NCBI GenBank assembly: GCA_963760125.1
Contig: CAVXBV010000007.1
Location: forward strand, 372,001 to 436,000
Direction of reading: 5' to 3'
Length of the DNA: 64,000 nt
From: RYN-111 sp963760125
GTDB taxonomy: Bacteria > Actinomycetota > Actinomycetes > Mycobacteriales > SCTD01
Below the pieces are notes generated by a model, which made no database searches, was not told where the DNA came from, and saw nothing but the letters and a program-made list of their open reading frames with translations. How positions within the stretch are numbered: position 1 is the stretch's first letter; each line of letters begins with the position of its first letter. This document shows, piece after piece, positions 34,614 through 43,133 of the stretch. The translations under genes were made by a program, and so were the position numbers.

Positions 34614-35719
34614 CCCCCGGTGAGCTGCGCGAGCCGTCGCTGCCCCGTACCGCCCGAGTCCGGACCGGGCCGCTGCGGTCGGGGTGGACGACGGGGACGT
34701 GCAGCAGCGCCGCGGCGAGGGCTGCGGCCCTCGCGCTGCGTGACCAGCGGGTCGTGACCGACGTCGACGTGGCGCTGCCGAGCGGGCAGCGGGTGTCGTT
34801 CGCGGTCGAGTCGTGCGTGTTCACTGCCGACGAGGCCACGGCGGTCGTCATCAAGGACGCGGGTGACGACCCGGACGTGACGCACCAAGCGCACCTGACG
34901 GTGACGGTCTCGTGGGCTGACGAACTGGTGCTCGAAGCAGGCGTCGGGGTCGGGACGGTGACGAAGGCCGGCCTCGGGCTGGAGGTCGGCGGACCGGCGA
35001 TCAACCCCGTTCCGCGCGAGATGATCACCCAGGCCGTCGGTGAGGTGACCGACCGCGGGCTGCGGGTCGTGATCTCGGTGCCGGACGGGGAGAAGCGCGC
35101 GCGCAAGACGACCAACGCCCGCCTCGGCATCCTCGGTGGCATCAGCATCCTGGGCACGACGGGGATCGTGCGCCCGTTCAGCACCGAGTCCTGGCGGGCC
35201 TCGGTCGTGCAGGCCGTCTCCGTCATGGCGGCGCAGTCCCTGGACACGCTGGTGCTCTGCACCGGCGGGCGGACCGAGAGGGGCGCCATGGCGTTGCTCC
35301 CGGACCTCCCGGACGTCTGCTTCGTGGAGGTCGGTGACTTCACCGGTTCGGCGTTGCGGCAGGCGGTCGAGGACGGGCTGACCAAGGTCGTCTTCGTGGG
35401 CATGGTCGGCAAGCTCACCAAGCTCGCCGGCGGCGTCCTGATGACCCACTACACCAAGAGCAAGGTGCCGCTGGACGTCCTCGCTGTCCTCGAACCGACC
35501 ACGTCTTCAGCTGTCCTGCAGGCGAACACGGCCCGTCACGCCTACGAACTCTGGGCGTCCGCCGGCGTGCTGCGCGAGGCCGGCGACAAGCTGTGCGCCC
35601 AGGTCGCCGACGTGCTGCAGCGCTTCACCGAGGGCATGCTGTCGGCCGAGGTCGCCATGGTCGACTTCACCGGACAGCGCGTCGTGGCCGCCACCCGGCC
35701 CGAGTGGGTCGCGACGTGA
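34610..35719 (+). CDS. cbiD: Cobalt-precorrin-5B C1-methyltransferase CbiD
   Basis: 369-aa methyltransferase of the cobalt-early route. Motifs LRSGWTTGTCSSAAARAA near residue 22, KDAGDDPDVTH, INPVPREMI, GISILGTTGIVRPFS and MVGKLTKLAGG. GTG start overlaps the cobM stop and its stop overlaps cobL. Its presence beside CobN-type chelatase genes makes the pathway a hybrid. Confidence 0.95.
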   Translation: MTPGELREPSLPRTARVRTGPLRSGWTTGTCSSAAARAAALALRDQRVVTDVDVALPSGQRVSFAVESCVFTADEATAVVIKDAGDDPDVTHQAHLTVTVSWADELVLEAGVGVGTVTKAGLGLEVGGPAINPVPREMITQAVGEVTDRGLRVVISVPDGEKRARKTTNARLGILGGISILGTTGIVRPFSTESWRASVVQAVSVMAAQSLDTLVLCTGGRTERGAMALLPDLPDVCFVEVGDFTGSALRQAVEDGLTKVVFVGMVGKLTKLAGGVLMTHYTKSKVPLDVLAVLEPTTSSAVLQANTARHAYELWASAGVLREAGDKLCAQVADVLQRFTEGMLSAEVAMVDFTGQRVVAATRPEWVAT

Positions 35720-36936
35720 GCAGCCCGGTCACCGTCCTCGGGTACGACGGAAGCGCGCTGTCAGCCCCAGCCGCCGCGGCTCTCGCGGCAGCGGACCTCG
35801 TCGTCGGAGGACGCCGGCACCTCGATGCGGTCACCGTTCCCTCGGGAGCCGACACGGTCGTCATGGGTGCGCTGGCGCCGGCGCTCGACGCCATCCGCGG
35901 CGCCCTCCAGGCGGAGCAGAAGGTGGTGGTGCTGGCCAGCGGCGACCCCGGGCTCTTCGGCATCGTGCGCGCGCTCCGGTCGCTCGACCTGCTCGTCTCG
36001 GTCGTTCCCGCGACCTCCAGCATGGCCGCTGCGCTCAGTCGCCTCGGGCTGCCGTGGGATGACGCCGTCGTCGTCAGCGCCCACGGGCGCCCCCTCGCCC
36101 CCGCGCTCAACGTCCTGCGGCGCTTCGGCGGGACGCAACAGCCTGTCGTCGTGCTCACCGACGAGCACAGCTCGCCCGCGCGCATCCTCGAGGCGCTGGG
36201 GGAGGACTGCCCCCCGCTGCACGTCTTCGAGCGGCTCGGCGAGGACGACGAGACGGTGACCGAGATCGGCCCGCGAACGCCGGATCGGTCCGAGCTCGTC
36301 TCCCGCGAGTGGAGGTCGCCCAACCTGGTCGTGGCGGCTGGAGCCGCGACGGGGCGCGCGCCGTGGCTGCTCGGTCGCCAGGGGCTGGAGGGCGGAGGGC
36401 CCGACGGGTGGGCCCTGCCGGACGACGCCTTCGCCCATCGGGACGGGATGCTCACCAAGCGGGACGTCCGGGCGGCGGTGCTTGCGCGGCTGGCGCCGCG
36501 TGTCGGCACCCTGGTCTGGGACATCGGCGCCGGCAGCGGATCGGTGGGCATCGAGTGCTCGCGCCTCGGTGCCGCCGTCGTCTGCGTCGAGCGGGGCGAC
36601 GTCGAGCACCTGCGAACCAATGCCCTCGCCCTGCACGGCCCGGTACGGATCGTGCAGGGGGACGCCCCTGCGGCTCTCGAGGGCCTGCCCCACCCGGATG
36701 CGGTGTTCGTGGGCGGTGGTGGACCCGACGTCGTGAGCGCCGTGGCCGCCGTCCGGCCCCCGCGGGTGGTCGTGGCGCTCGCCACCCTGGAGCGGGTGGC
36801 CCCGACGGTGGCGGCGCTCGAGGGCTACGACGTCGAGACCGTGCTGCTCCAGGTCAGTCATCTGCAACCGTTGGGCGAGGGCCACCGGCTCGTGCCCGCC
36901 AATCCCGTGTTCGTCGTCTCAGGAGTCCTGCCGTGA
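35716..36936 (+). CDS. cobL: Precorrin-6Y C5,15-methyltransferase (CbiE-CbiT fusion, CobL)
   Basis: 406 aa. Residues 1-200 are the CbiE-type methylase (VVLASGDPGLFGIVRAL, ATSSMAAALSRLGLPWDD). Residues about 220-406 are the CbiT decarboxylating methylase with the SAM motif VWDIGAGSGSVGIECSR. The GTG at 35716 overlaps the cbiD stop; the stop overlaps the next gene. Fusion of the two activities is the usual CobL form in actinobacteria. Confidence 0.94.
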   Translation: MSSPVTVLGYDGSALSAPAAAALAAADLVVGGRRHLDAVTVPSGADTVVMGALAPALDAIRGALQAEQKVVVLASGDPGLFGIVRALRSLDLLVSVVPATSSMAAALSRLGLPWDDAVVVSAHGRPLAPALNVLRRFGGTQQPVVVLTDEHSSPARILEALGEDCPPLHVFERLGEDDETVTEIGPRTPDRSELVSREWRSPNLVVAAGAATGRAPWLLGRQGLEGGGPDGWALPDDAFAHRDGMLTKRDVRAAVLARLAPRVGTLVWDIGAGSGSVGIECSRLGAAVVCVERGDVEHLRTNALALHGPVRIVQGDAPAALEGLPHPDAVFVGGGGPDVVSAVAAVRPPRVVVALATLERVAPTVAALEGYDVETVLLQVSHLQPLGEGHRLVPANPVFVVSGVLP

Positions 36937-38579
36937 TCGGCCTTGTCACCACCACCGCATCCGGTCGACGGGCGGCGGGCGAGCTCGCGCAGGCACTCGG
37001 TCCGTGCGCGACGTACGACGTGAAGGAGCTCGCCACCGCGTGGCGCGAGTGCGACCAGCTCGTGGTGTTCCTCGCCACCGGAGCCACGGTCCGGCTGCTG
37101 GCGCCGCTGCTGGAGGACAAGCACACCGACCCGGGGGTGGTGTGCGTCGACGAGGCGCGGCGGTTCGCGGTGGCCCTCGTCGGCGGGCACGACGGCGGCG
37201 CGAACGACCTCGCCCAGGAGGTCGCCGACGTGCTGGGCGCCGAGCCGGTCGTCACGACAGCCACCGACGCGACCGGCCTGCCGGGTCTCGACACCTGGTC
37301 CTGGCCGGTGGAGGGCGATGTCGCCGCCGTCAGCCGCGCGCTGCTGGACGGCGACCCGGTGCTGCTCGACATGCCTCGGACGCATCCCATCCCGCCCCTG
37401 CCCGTCGGCGGCTCCGAGGGAGGGGAGGGGGCGTTGGTCCTCGCCGTGACCGACGAGAAGACAACGGCGGACGCTGTACTGAGGCCCCCCTCTCTGGTCC
37501 TCGGGATCGGCGCCTCGCGCGGGGTCTCCCTCGACGAGCTCGACGAGCTCATCACCGGCACCCTCGAGCAGCACGGGCTGTCCGCCCGCTCGGTCAGCCT
37601 CGTCGCGACCGTCGACGCCAAGGCCGACGAGGAGGCCCTCAACGCGCTGTGCGACCGCACCGGCTGGACGCTCGTCACCCACTCCGCCGAGGTGCTCGCG
37701 CAGACCGAGGTCCCCAACCCGTCGCAGCACCCGATGGACGCGGTGGGGACGCCCAGCGTCGCCGAGGCCGCGGCCCTGCAGCACGGTCTCCTGGTCGTCG
37801 AGAAGACCAAGAGCGCCATGGCCACCCTCGCCGTCGCCCGCATCCCGGCGCGCGGGCGGCTGAGCATCGTCGGTCTCGGCCCGGGCGCCCGAGACCTGCT
37901 CACCCCGCGGGCCGTCGAGGCGCTGCGCGCCAGCAGCGTGTGGGTCGGGCTGGACCAGTACGTCGACCAGGTGCGCGACCTCGCGCGGCCCGGGACGCGC
38001 TTCCTGGAGACCGGCCTCGGCAAGGAGGAGGAGCGCGCCCACTCCGCTGTCGCCGAGGCGGCCAAGGGACACGCCGTGGCCCTGCTGGGCAGCGGCGACG
38101 CGCAGGTCTACGCGATGGCGAGCCCGGCGCTGGAGGTCGCCGGCGACGACATCGACGTGGACGTGGTCCCGGGGGTCACGGCTGCCTTGGCCGCGGGCGC
38201 CCTGCTCGGAGCCCCACTGGGCCACGACCACGCGAGCATCAGCCTCTCCGACCTGCACACGCCCTGGCCCGCGATCGAGCAGCGCGTCACGGCAGTGGCC
38301 GAGGCTGACATCGTCGTGAGCTTCTACAACCCGCGCAGCCGAGGGCGCGACTGGCAGCTCCCGAAGGCCCTGTCCATCCTGAGCGGGCACCGCCCCCCGA
38401 CCACGCCGGTCGGGGTCGTGACCAACGCGAGCCGCGAGGGCCAGCACGTGCACCTGACCACGCTGGCCGACCTCGACGTGGAGCTGGTCGGGATGTTCTC
38501 CCTCGTGACCGTCGGCTCGTCGCACAGCACGGTGGTGGCCGGCCGGATGGTCACCCCTCGGGGGTACGCGTGGGCCTGA
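36933..38579 (+). CDS. cobJ: CbiG-CobJ (CbiH) fusion: precorrin-3B C17-methyltransferase
   Basis: 548-aa bifunctional protein. Residues 1-300 are CbiG-like (FLATGATVRLLAPLL, ALVGGHDGGANDLA, GIGASRGVSLDELDELI, NPSQHPMDAVGTPSVAEAAA); CbiG opens the delta-lactone during ring contraction. Residues about 305-548 are CobJ/CbiH (SIVGLGPGARDLLTPRA, GSGDAQVYAM, VPGVTAALAAGALLGAPLGH, SFYNPRSRGRDWQL), the ring-contracting methylase. GTG 36933 overlaps the cobL stop. No oxygen-dependent CobG is present in this operon. Confidence 0.94.
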   Translation: MIGLVTTTASGRRAAGELAQALGPCATYDVKELATAWRECDQLVVFLATGATVRLLAPLLEDKHTDPGVVCVDEARRFAVALVGGHDGGANDLAQEVADVLGAEPVVTTATDATGLPGLDTWSWPVEGDVAAVSRALLDGDPVLLDMPRTHPIPPLPVGGSEGGEGALVLAVTDEKTTADAVLRPPSLVLGIGASRGVSLDELDELITGTLEQHGLSARSVSLVATVDAKADEEALNALCDRTGWTLVTHSAEVLAQTEVPNPSQHPMDAVGTPSVAEAAALQHGLLVVEKTKSAMATLAVARIPARGRLSIVGLGPGARDLLTPRAVEALRASSVWVGLDQYVDQVRDLARPGTRFLETGLGKEEERAHSAVAEAAKGHAVALLGSGDAQVYAMASPALEVAGDDIDVDVVPGVTAALAAGALLGAPLGHDHASISLSDLHTPWPAIEQRVTAVAEADIVVSFYNPRSRGRDWQLPKALSILSGHRPPTTPVGVVTNASREGQHVHLTTLADLDVELVGMFSLVTVGSSHSTVVAGRMVTPRGYAWA

Positions 38580-38734
38580 CCGTCACCGACGAGTGCACCG
38601 CCTGCGGAGCCTGCCTGCTCACCTGCCCGGAGCACGCGTTCGTCCCGACCCTCCCGCTGACGATCAACGATCGCTGCACCGCCTGTGGTGAGTGCGTCGA
38701 GATCTGCCCGCGTGATGCCATCGTGCTCACGTGA
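38570..38734 (+). CDS. 2[4Fe-4S] ferredoxin, 54 aa
   Basis: Small ferredoxin with two full cluster motifs: CTACGACLLTCP and CTACGECVEICP (CxxCxxCxxxCP twice). GTG at 38570 overlaps the cobJ 3' end by ten bases and the stop overlaps cobA, so it is firmly inside the operon. It probably supplies electrons to a corrin-ring or cobalt reduction, or works with CbiG-CobJ; CbiH60 of Bacillus megaterium carries its own 4Fe-4S centre, which makes ring contraction an attractive guess. The role is inference. Confidence 0.88.
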   Translation: MGLTVTDECTACGACLLTCPEHAFVPTLPLTINDRCTACGECVEICPRDAIVLT

Positions 38735-39474
38735 GAGTCGCCCTCGTCGGTGCCGGTCCGGGTGACCCGGAGCTGCTCACGCTCAAGGCGGCGCGGTTGC
38801 TCCAGCAGGCGGACGTCGTGCTCGTCGACCGACTCGTGGACCCCCGCATCCTGGAGCACTGCCGGGCAGGCGTCGAGGTCGTGGACGTCGGCAAGACTTC
38901 CTGGACCGGCACGGCGCCTCGCCAGGAGGAGATCAACGCCCAGCTCGTCGCCCACGCCCAGGCAGGAAAGCGCGTGGTCCGCCTCAAGGGCGGTGACCCG
39001 TTCGTCTTCGGCCGGGGCAGTGAGGAGGCAGAAGCGCTGGTGGACAGGGGGATCGCCTTCGAGGTGGTCCCCGGCATCAGCAGCGCCATCGCTGCTCCTG
39101 CGTACGCCGGCATCCCTGTCACGGCGCGGGGGATCACGCAGGACGTGTGCGTCGTGACCGGCCACCTCGACCCCGACGACCCGGCCAGTCGCGTCCGCTG
39201 GCAGGCGCTCGCGACCGGCCCCGGCACCCTGGTGATCCTCATGGGCCACGACCGGCTCGCCCTCATCGCCGCAGGCCTGGTCCGCCACGGCCGCGCCCCC
39301 GACACCCCGGCGGCCTGCATCGAGAACGGCACGACGAGCGCGCAACGGGTCGTCGTGAGCACCCTGGAGCACCTGGCCGCGGACGTCGCCGCGGCCGGCC
39401 TGAAGGCCCCCGTCGCCACCGTCGTCGGTGACGTCGTACGCCTCCGAGAGAAGCTGGACTGGTTCACCGGATGA
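38731..39474 (+). CDS. cobA: Uroporphyrinogen-III C-methyltransferase (SUMT)
   Basis: 247-aa methylase that makes precorrin-2. VALVGAGPGDPELLTLKAAR at the N-terminus, DVGKTSWTGTAPRQEEIN, RLKGGDPFVFGRGSEEAEAL and VPGISSAIAAPAYAGIPVT are typical SUMT motifs. GTG overlaps the ferredoxin stop and the stop overlaps cobH. No CysG-type dehydrogenase domain is attached. Confidence 0.95.
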   Translation: MRVALVGAGPGDPELLTLKAARLLQQADVVLVDRLVDPRILEHCRAGVEVVDVGKTSWTGTAPRQEEINAQLVAHAQAGKRVVRLKGGDPFVFGRGSEEAEALVDRGIAFEVVPGISSAIAAPAYAGIPVTARGITQDVCVVTGHLDPDDPASRVRWQALATGPGTLVILMGHDRLALIAAGLVRHGRAPDTPAACIENGTTSAQRVVVSTLEHLAADVAAAGLKAPVATVVGDVVRLREKLDWFTG

Positions 39475-40034
39475 GAGCGACCGTGCACCCCATCGAGCAG
39501 GAGTCCTTCGCGATCCTGCGCTCCCGCGTCAACCTGGACCACCTCCCCGCCTTGAGCCGTGCGGTCACCGAACGGGTGGTGCACAGCAGCGCCGACCTGG
39601 AGTACGTCGAGGACCTCGTGCTGGACGAAGCCGCGCTGCAGCGTGGCCTGGAGGCGCTGCGGTCCGGGGCGCCCGTCGTCACGGACGTCGAGATGGTCGC
39701 GGCGGGCATCACCACGCGCGACACCACCTGCTGCATCCGCACCGCCACAGCCCGCGACGGGCTGACCCGCAGCGCGGCGGCGATCCAGGACGCCTACGCC
39801 CTGGTCGGTCCGGGTGCGGTCTACGTCATCGGCTGCGCGCCGACGGCGCTGTTCGAGGTCCTCGGTGGCGACTACGCCCCCGCCCTCGTGATCGGGCTGC
39901 CCGTCGGGTTCGTCGGCGCTGCCGAGAGCAAGGCGGCGCTGCGGGCCTCGGGTCTGCCGGCCGCGTCCAACGTCAGCGAGAAGGGCGGCTCCGCGGTTGC
40001 GTCGGCCGCCCTCAACGCGCTCCTCTACGCATGA
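39471..40034 (+). CDS. cobH: Precorrin-8X methylmutase CobH/CbiC
   Basis: 187-aa mutase that moves the C11 methyl to C12. Catalytic His in RVVHSSAD near residue 42, and TDVEMVAAGI, CAPTALFEVL and GLPVGFVGAAESK are family landmarks. ATG overlaps the cobA stop; stop overlaps cbiX. Confidence 0.95.
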   Translation: MRATVHPIEQESFAILRSRVNLDHLPALSRAVTERVVHSSADLEYVEDLVLDEAALQRGLEALRSGAPVVTDVEMVAAGITTRDTTCCIRTATARDGLTRSAAAIQDAYALVGPGAVYVIGCAPTALFEVLGGDYAPALVIGLPVGFVGAAESKAALRASGLPAASNVSEKGGSAVASAALNALLYA

Positions 40035-40924
40035 GCGCGCTGCTGATCGTCGGCCACGGCACCAAGGACGCCGACGGGGTCGCGCAGTTCGGCGAGCTCG
40101 TCGACCGCGTACGACGGGAGGCCACCGTCGACGTCGAGGGCGGGTTCCTCGAGCTGGCGCCACCGCCGATCCAGGACGCCGTGAACCGCCTCGTGGACGC
40201 CGGGCACCGGACCGTCGACGTCGTCCCGCTGGTCCTGGTTGCTGCCGGCCACAGCAAGGGCGACATCCCGGCCGCTCTCGAGCGCGAGCGCCTGCGGCAC
40301 CCCGGGCTGACCTTCCGCTACGGCCGGCCGCTCGGCCCCCACCCGCTGCTGCTGGCCGACCTCGAGGACCGGCTCGCCGCGGTCGCGACCAAGGACACCT
40401 GGCCGGACACCGCCGTCGTCCTCGTCGGGCGCGGCGCCACCGACCCGGACGCCAACTCCGAGGTGGCCAAGACGGCCCGCCTGCTGCTGGAGGGTCGTGG
40501 GCTCGGCACGGTCGAGACGGCGTTCATCAGCCTGGCGGAGCCCAGCGTCCCGCAGGGCCTCGACCGGGCCAGGGCCTTGGGCTACCGCCGGATCGTGGTG
40601 CTGCCGTACTTCCTGTTCGCCGGCGTGCTACCGGACCGGATCGTCGTGCAGACCGAGCAGTGGGCGGGCGAGCACGTGGACGTCGAGGTGCGCACCGCCG
40701 GCCTCATCGGCCCGGGCGCGCGGCTGGCGGAGCTGGTGCTCGAGCGTGCCGGAGAGATCAGCGGCACCGACCTGCGGATGAACTGCGACACCTGCATGTA
40801 CCGCACCCTCCTGCCCGGCTTCGAGGCTCGGGTGGGTCAGCCGCAGACGCCGCACGACCACCCCGACGACCCGACGCACAGCCACGGCCAGCAAGGCGCG
40901 GGGGAGGGTCACCATCACCACTGA
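40031..40924 (+). CDS. cbiX: Sirohydrochlorin cobaltochelatase CbiX with His-rich tail
   Basis: 297-aa early cobalt chelatase with two CbiX repeats. Catalytic His residues lie in IVGHGTKDADG and VAAGHSKGDIP. The C-terminal 40 residues hold a CDTC pair (NCDTCMYRTLLP) and a histidine-rich end (HDHPDDPTHSHGQ then GEGHHHH), probably a cobalt store or delivery tail. ATG 40031 overlaps cobH. With CobN also in the window, the organism has chelatases for both early and late insertion. Confidence 0.94.
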   Translation: MSALLIVGHGTKDADGVAQFGELVDRVRREATVDVEGGFLELAPPPIQDAVNRLVDAGHRTVDVVPLVLVAAGHSKGDIPAALERERLRHPGLTFRYGRPLGPHPLLLADLEDRLAAVATKDTWPDTAVVLVGRGATDPDANSEVAKTARLLLEGRGLGTVETAFISLAEPSVPQGLDRARALGYRRIVVLPYFLFAGVLPDRIVVQTEQWAGEHVDVEVRTAGLIGPGARLAELVLERAGEISGTDLRMNCDTCMYRTLLPGFEARVGQPQTPHDHPDDPTHSHGQQGAGEGHHHH

Positions 40925-41897
40925 TCCTGAGGTCGACCTGCGCCACCACGGGGACGCCGAAGCGACCCCTGGCCTGCTCGACCTCGCGGTCAACGTCCGC
41001 CTCGCGGAGCCGCCCCCCTGGTTGGTCAGCCGGTTGCAGCGGTCGCTCACCGCGCTCGCCCGCTACCCCGACCCCACGGTCGCGACCCGGACGGTGGCGC
41101 GTCGGCACGACCGCGACCCGGACGAGGTGCTCGTCACGGCGGGGGCGGCCGAGGCGTTCGTGCTGCTGGCCCGGGCGCTGACCCCGGTCCGCGCGGTCTG
41201 CGTGCACCCGGGCTTCACCGAGCCGGAGGCGGCGCTGCGGGCCGCGGGGCATGCCGTCGACCGGGTGGTGCTGGAGCCGCCGTACGTCCTGGACCCTGCG
41301 CAGGTGCCGCAGGACGCCGACCTCGTCGTCGTCGGGAACCCGACCAACCCCACCGGGGTGATCCACGAGCGCCTGGCCGAGCTGTGCCGGCCGGGCCGGG
41401 TGACGGTGGTCGACGAGGCGTTCATGGACGCCGACCCGGGGGAGCCGCACAGCCTCGCCGCAGCCCGTCTCCCCGGGCTGGTCGTGGTGCGCAGCCTCAC
41501 CAAGACCTGGGGGCTGGCGGGGCTGCGGGTCGGGTACCTGCTGGCCGCGCCGGACCTGGTGCGCGCGCTGCGGGAGGCCCAGCCGCTCTGGAGCGTCGGG
41601 ACACCGGGCCTGGTGGCCCTGGACGCCTGCCTGCAGCGGGGCCCGGTCAAGCAGGCCGAGCGCGAGGCGGGGGTGCTCGCGCACGAGCGCGACCGCCTGG
41701 TCCAGGAGCTCACCGGGCGGGGCGTCCAGGTCAGCCCTGGCAGCCGCGCGCCGTACCTGCTCTGCCGCGTCCCGGGGCGTCCCGACCTGCGCGAGGCGCT
41801 GCGGGACCGCGGGGTGGCCGTACGCCGCGGCGACACCTTCCCCGGGCTGTCGGCCGAGCACTGGCGGGCCGCCGTGCGCGAGCGGCGACGCCTCTGA
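40914..41897 (+). CDS. cobC: CobC-like threonine-phosphate decarboxylase / aminotransferase (start codon uncertain)
   Basis: PLP-dependent fold-type I enzyme likely making aminopropanol phosphate or acting in nucleotide-loop assembly. ARYPDPTVATRTVARRHDRD, VTAGAAEAFVLLARAL, VGNPTNPTGVI, VDEAFMDADPGE and the PLP Lys in SLTKTWGLAGLRVGYL are clear. The only ordinary start is TTG 41022, which would drop the conserved DLRHHGDAEATPGLLDLAVN. The frame is open upstream but lacks ATG or GTG. ATC at 40914, six bases after GGGGGAGG, overlaps the cbiX end and restores the whole N-terminus (327 aa). A single-base error making ATG into ATC is equally possible. Confidence 0.82.
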   Translation: MTTDPEVDLRHHGDAEATPGLLDLAVNVRLAEPPPWLVSRLQRSLTALARYPDPTVATRTVARRHDRDPDEVLVTAGAAEAFVLLARALTPVRAVCVHPGFTEPEAALRAAGHAVDRVVLEPPYVLDPAQVPQDADLVVVGNPTNPTGVIHERLAELCRPGRVTVVDEAFMDADPGEPHSLAAARLPGLVVVRSLTKTWGLAGLRVGYLLAAPDLVRALREAQPLWSVGTPGLVALDACLQRGPVKQAEREAGVLAHERDRLVQELTGRGVQVSPGSRAPYLLCRVPGRPDLREALRDRGVAVRRGDTFPGLSAEHWRAAVRERRRL

Positions 41898-41924
41898 CAT
41901 GCTGCTCGCGGCACTCGATGACGC

Positions 41925-41954
41925 GCTGTGACCGCCGAACGGCGGCGTCACAGC
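41925..41954 (+). terminator. Hairpin terminator after the cobalamin operon
   Basis: Long inverted repeat GCTGTGACCGCCG / CGGCGGCGTCACAGC around a short loop, 28 bases after the cobC stop. Arms continue with partial pairing to 41958. No U-tract. Confidence 0.7.
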
Positions 41955-42029
41955 ACGTGAGGGCCGTGGTCGCTCCCCCCGGCGGCCGGTCTCGCCGGAC
42001 ATGTCCCGCGACGTCCGGACATCGTGTGA

Positions 42030-42100
42030 GGGCGCTCACGTCCGCAACGTAGAGAGTTACTCCGTTTGGCGGATTACACTCAGCGAGCAACTCATTACTG
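42030..42100 (+). promoter_or_regulatory. Upstream region of the glycosyltransferase with paired GAG-N3-CTC elements
   Basis: The gap 41898-42237 holds no gene. Within it, an unusually AT-rich stretch carries two like-shaped elements, GAGTTACTC (42054-42062) and GAGCAACTC (42085-42093), 31 bases apart, about three helical turns. TACACT at 42075-42080 between them is a possible -10 hexamer. CCGGACAT is also repeated just upstream (41993 and 42015). The pattern suggests a regulated promoter; the regulator is unknown. Confidence 0.45.
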
Positions 42101-42237
42101 TCTGTCATGTCGGAGGAACAACCTCCGACGAAGCGAGCGATGATCCTCCCGGCGTTCCACGTGGTCGCCAGAGCCGGGCGGGGAGCAGGGCGAAACCGGC
42201 GCTTCGGATGCAGTCTTTCTCCGAAGGAGCCCCACCC

Positions 42238-43038
42238 ATGGACGCCATGATCCGCACCCTGGTGACGCAGCCCCGCGTGTCGGTCGTCGTGCCGACGTAC
42301 AACGAGGCCAAGAACCTCCCGCACGTCTTCGGGCTCCTCGAGCAGGTCGAGGGCATCCACGAGGTCATCGTGGTGGACGGCCGCAGCTCCGACGGCACCA
42401 TCGAGATGGCGCAGTCGCTCATGCCGGACGTGAAGATCGTCCTGCAGACCCGCAAGGGCAAGGGCAACGCGCTCGCCTGCGGCTTCGAGGCCGTGACCGG
42501 CGACATCATCGTCATGCTCGACGCGGACGGCTCCGCCGACCCGCGGGAGATCCCGGCGTACGTCGAGGCGCTGGTCAACGGTGCCGACTTCGCCAAGGGC
42601 ACCCGGTTCGCGCTCGGCGGCGGCTCGGACGACATCACCCGGATCCGTCGGATCGGCAACTGGGGTCTGAACGTCATCGTGAACGTGCTGTTCGGGACCC
42701 GCTACACCGACCTCTGCTACGGCTACAACGCCTTCTGGGTCCACTGCCTGCAGGTCCTGAACCTTTCGTCCGGCCACCGCGAGGACGCGATGCTCTGGGG
42801 CGACGGGTTCGAGATCGAGACCGTCATCAACACCCGCATCGCCAAGGCCAAGCTCACCATCGCCGAGGTCAAGAGCTACGAGTTCGACCGCATCCACGGC
42901 AACAGCAACCTCAACGCCGTGACCGATGGCCTTCGCGTCCTGAAGGCGATCTGCATCGAGCGCCTCACGAAGACGCCCACCACGCAGGTCGTCGTCCCCA
43001 ACAACGTCGTGCGCCTGCGCGAGCGTCGCGCCGCCTAG
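42238..43038 (+). CDS. Glycosyltransferase family 2 (dolichol-phosphate mannosyltransferase-like)
   Basis: 266-aa cytoplasmic or membrane-associated GT-A enzyme. VSVVVPTYNEAKNLP near residue 14, VDGRSSDGT, the DxD metal motif in MLDADGSADP, and LCYGYNAFW. No C-terminal membrane anchor. ATG at 42238 with GAAGGAG nine bases upstream. It probably transfers a sugar from an NDP-sugar to a lipid or glycan; the acceptor is unknown. It stands alone, after a long regulatory gap. Confidence 0.88.
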   Translation: MDAMIRTLVTQPRVSVVVPTYNEAKNLPHVFGLLEQVEGIHEVIVVDGRSSDGTIEMAQSLMPDVKIVLQTRKGKGNALACGFEAVTGDIIVMLDADGSADPREIPAYVEALVNGADFAKGTRFALGGGSDDITRIRRIGNWGLNVIVNVLFGTRYTDLCYGYNAFWVHCLQVLNLSSGHREDAMLWGDGFEIETVINTRIAKAKLTIAEVKSYEFDRIHGNSNLNAVTDGLRVLKAICIERLTKTPTTQVVVPNNVVRLRERRAA

Positions 43039-43049
43039 CCCGTTCGCTT

Positions 43050-43089
43050 CCACCGCCGCCGTCGCTTCCCCTTGCGCCGGCGGCGGTGG
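43050..43089 (+). terminator. Hairpin terminator after the glycosyltransferase gene
   Basis: Perfect 12-base arms CCACCGCCGCCG and CGGCGGCGGTGG around a 16-base loop, 11 bases after the stop codon. Confidence 0.7.
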
Positions 43090-43133
43090 CATGTCCGGGG
43101 TCAGCGACGCGCGCACAGCGTAGGGTCGGGGGT

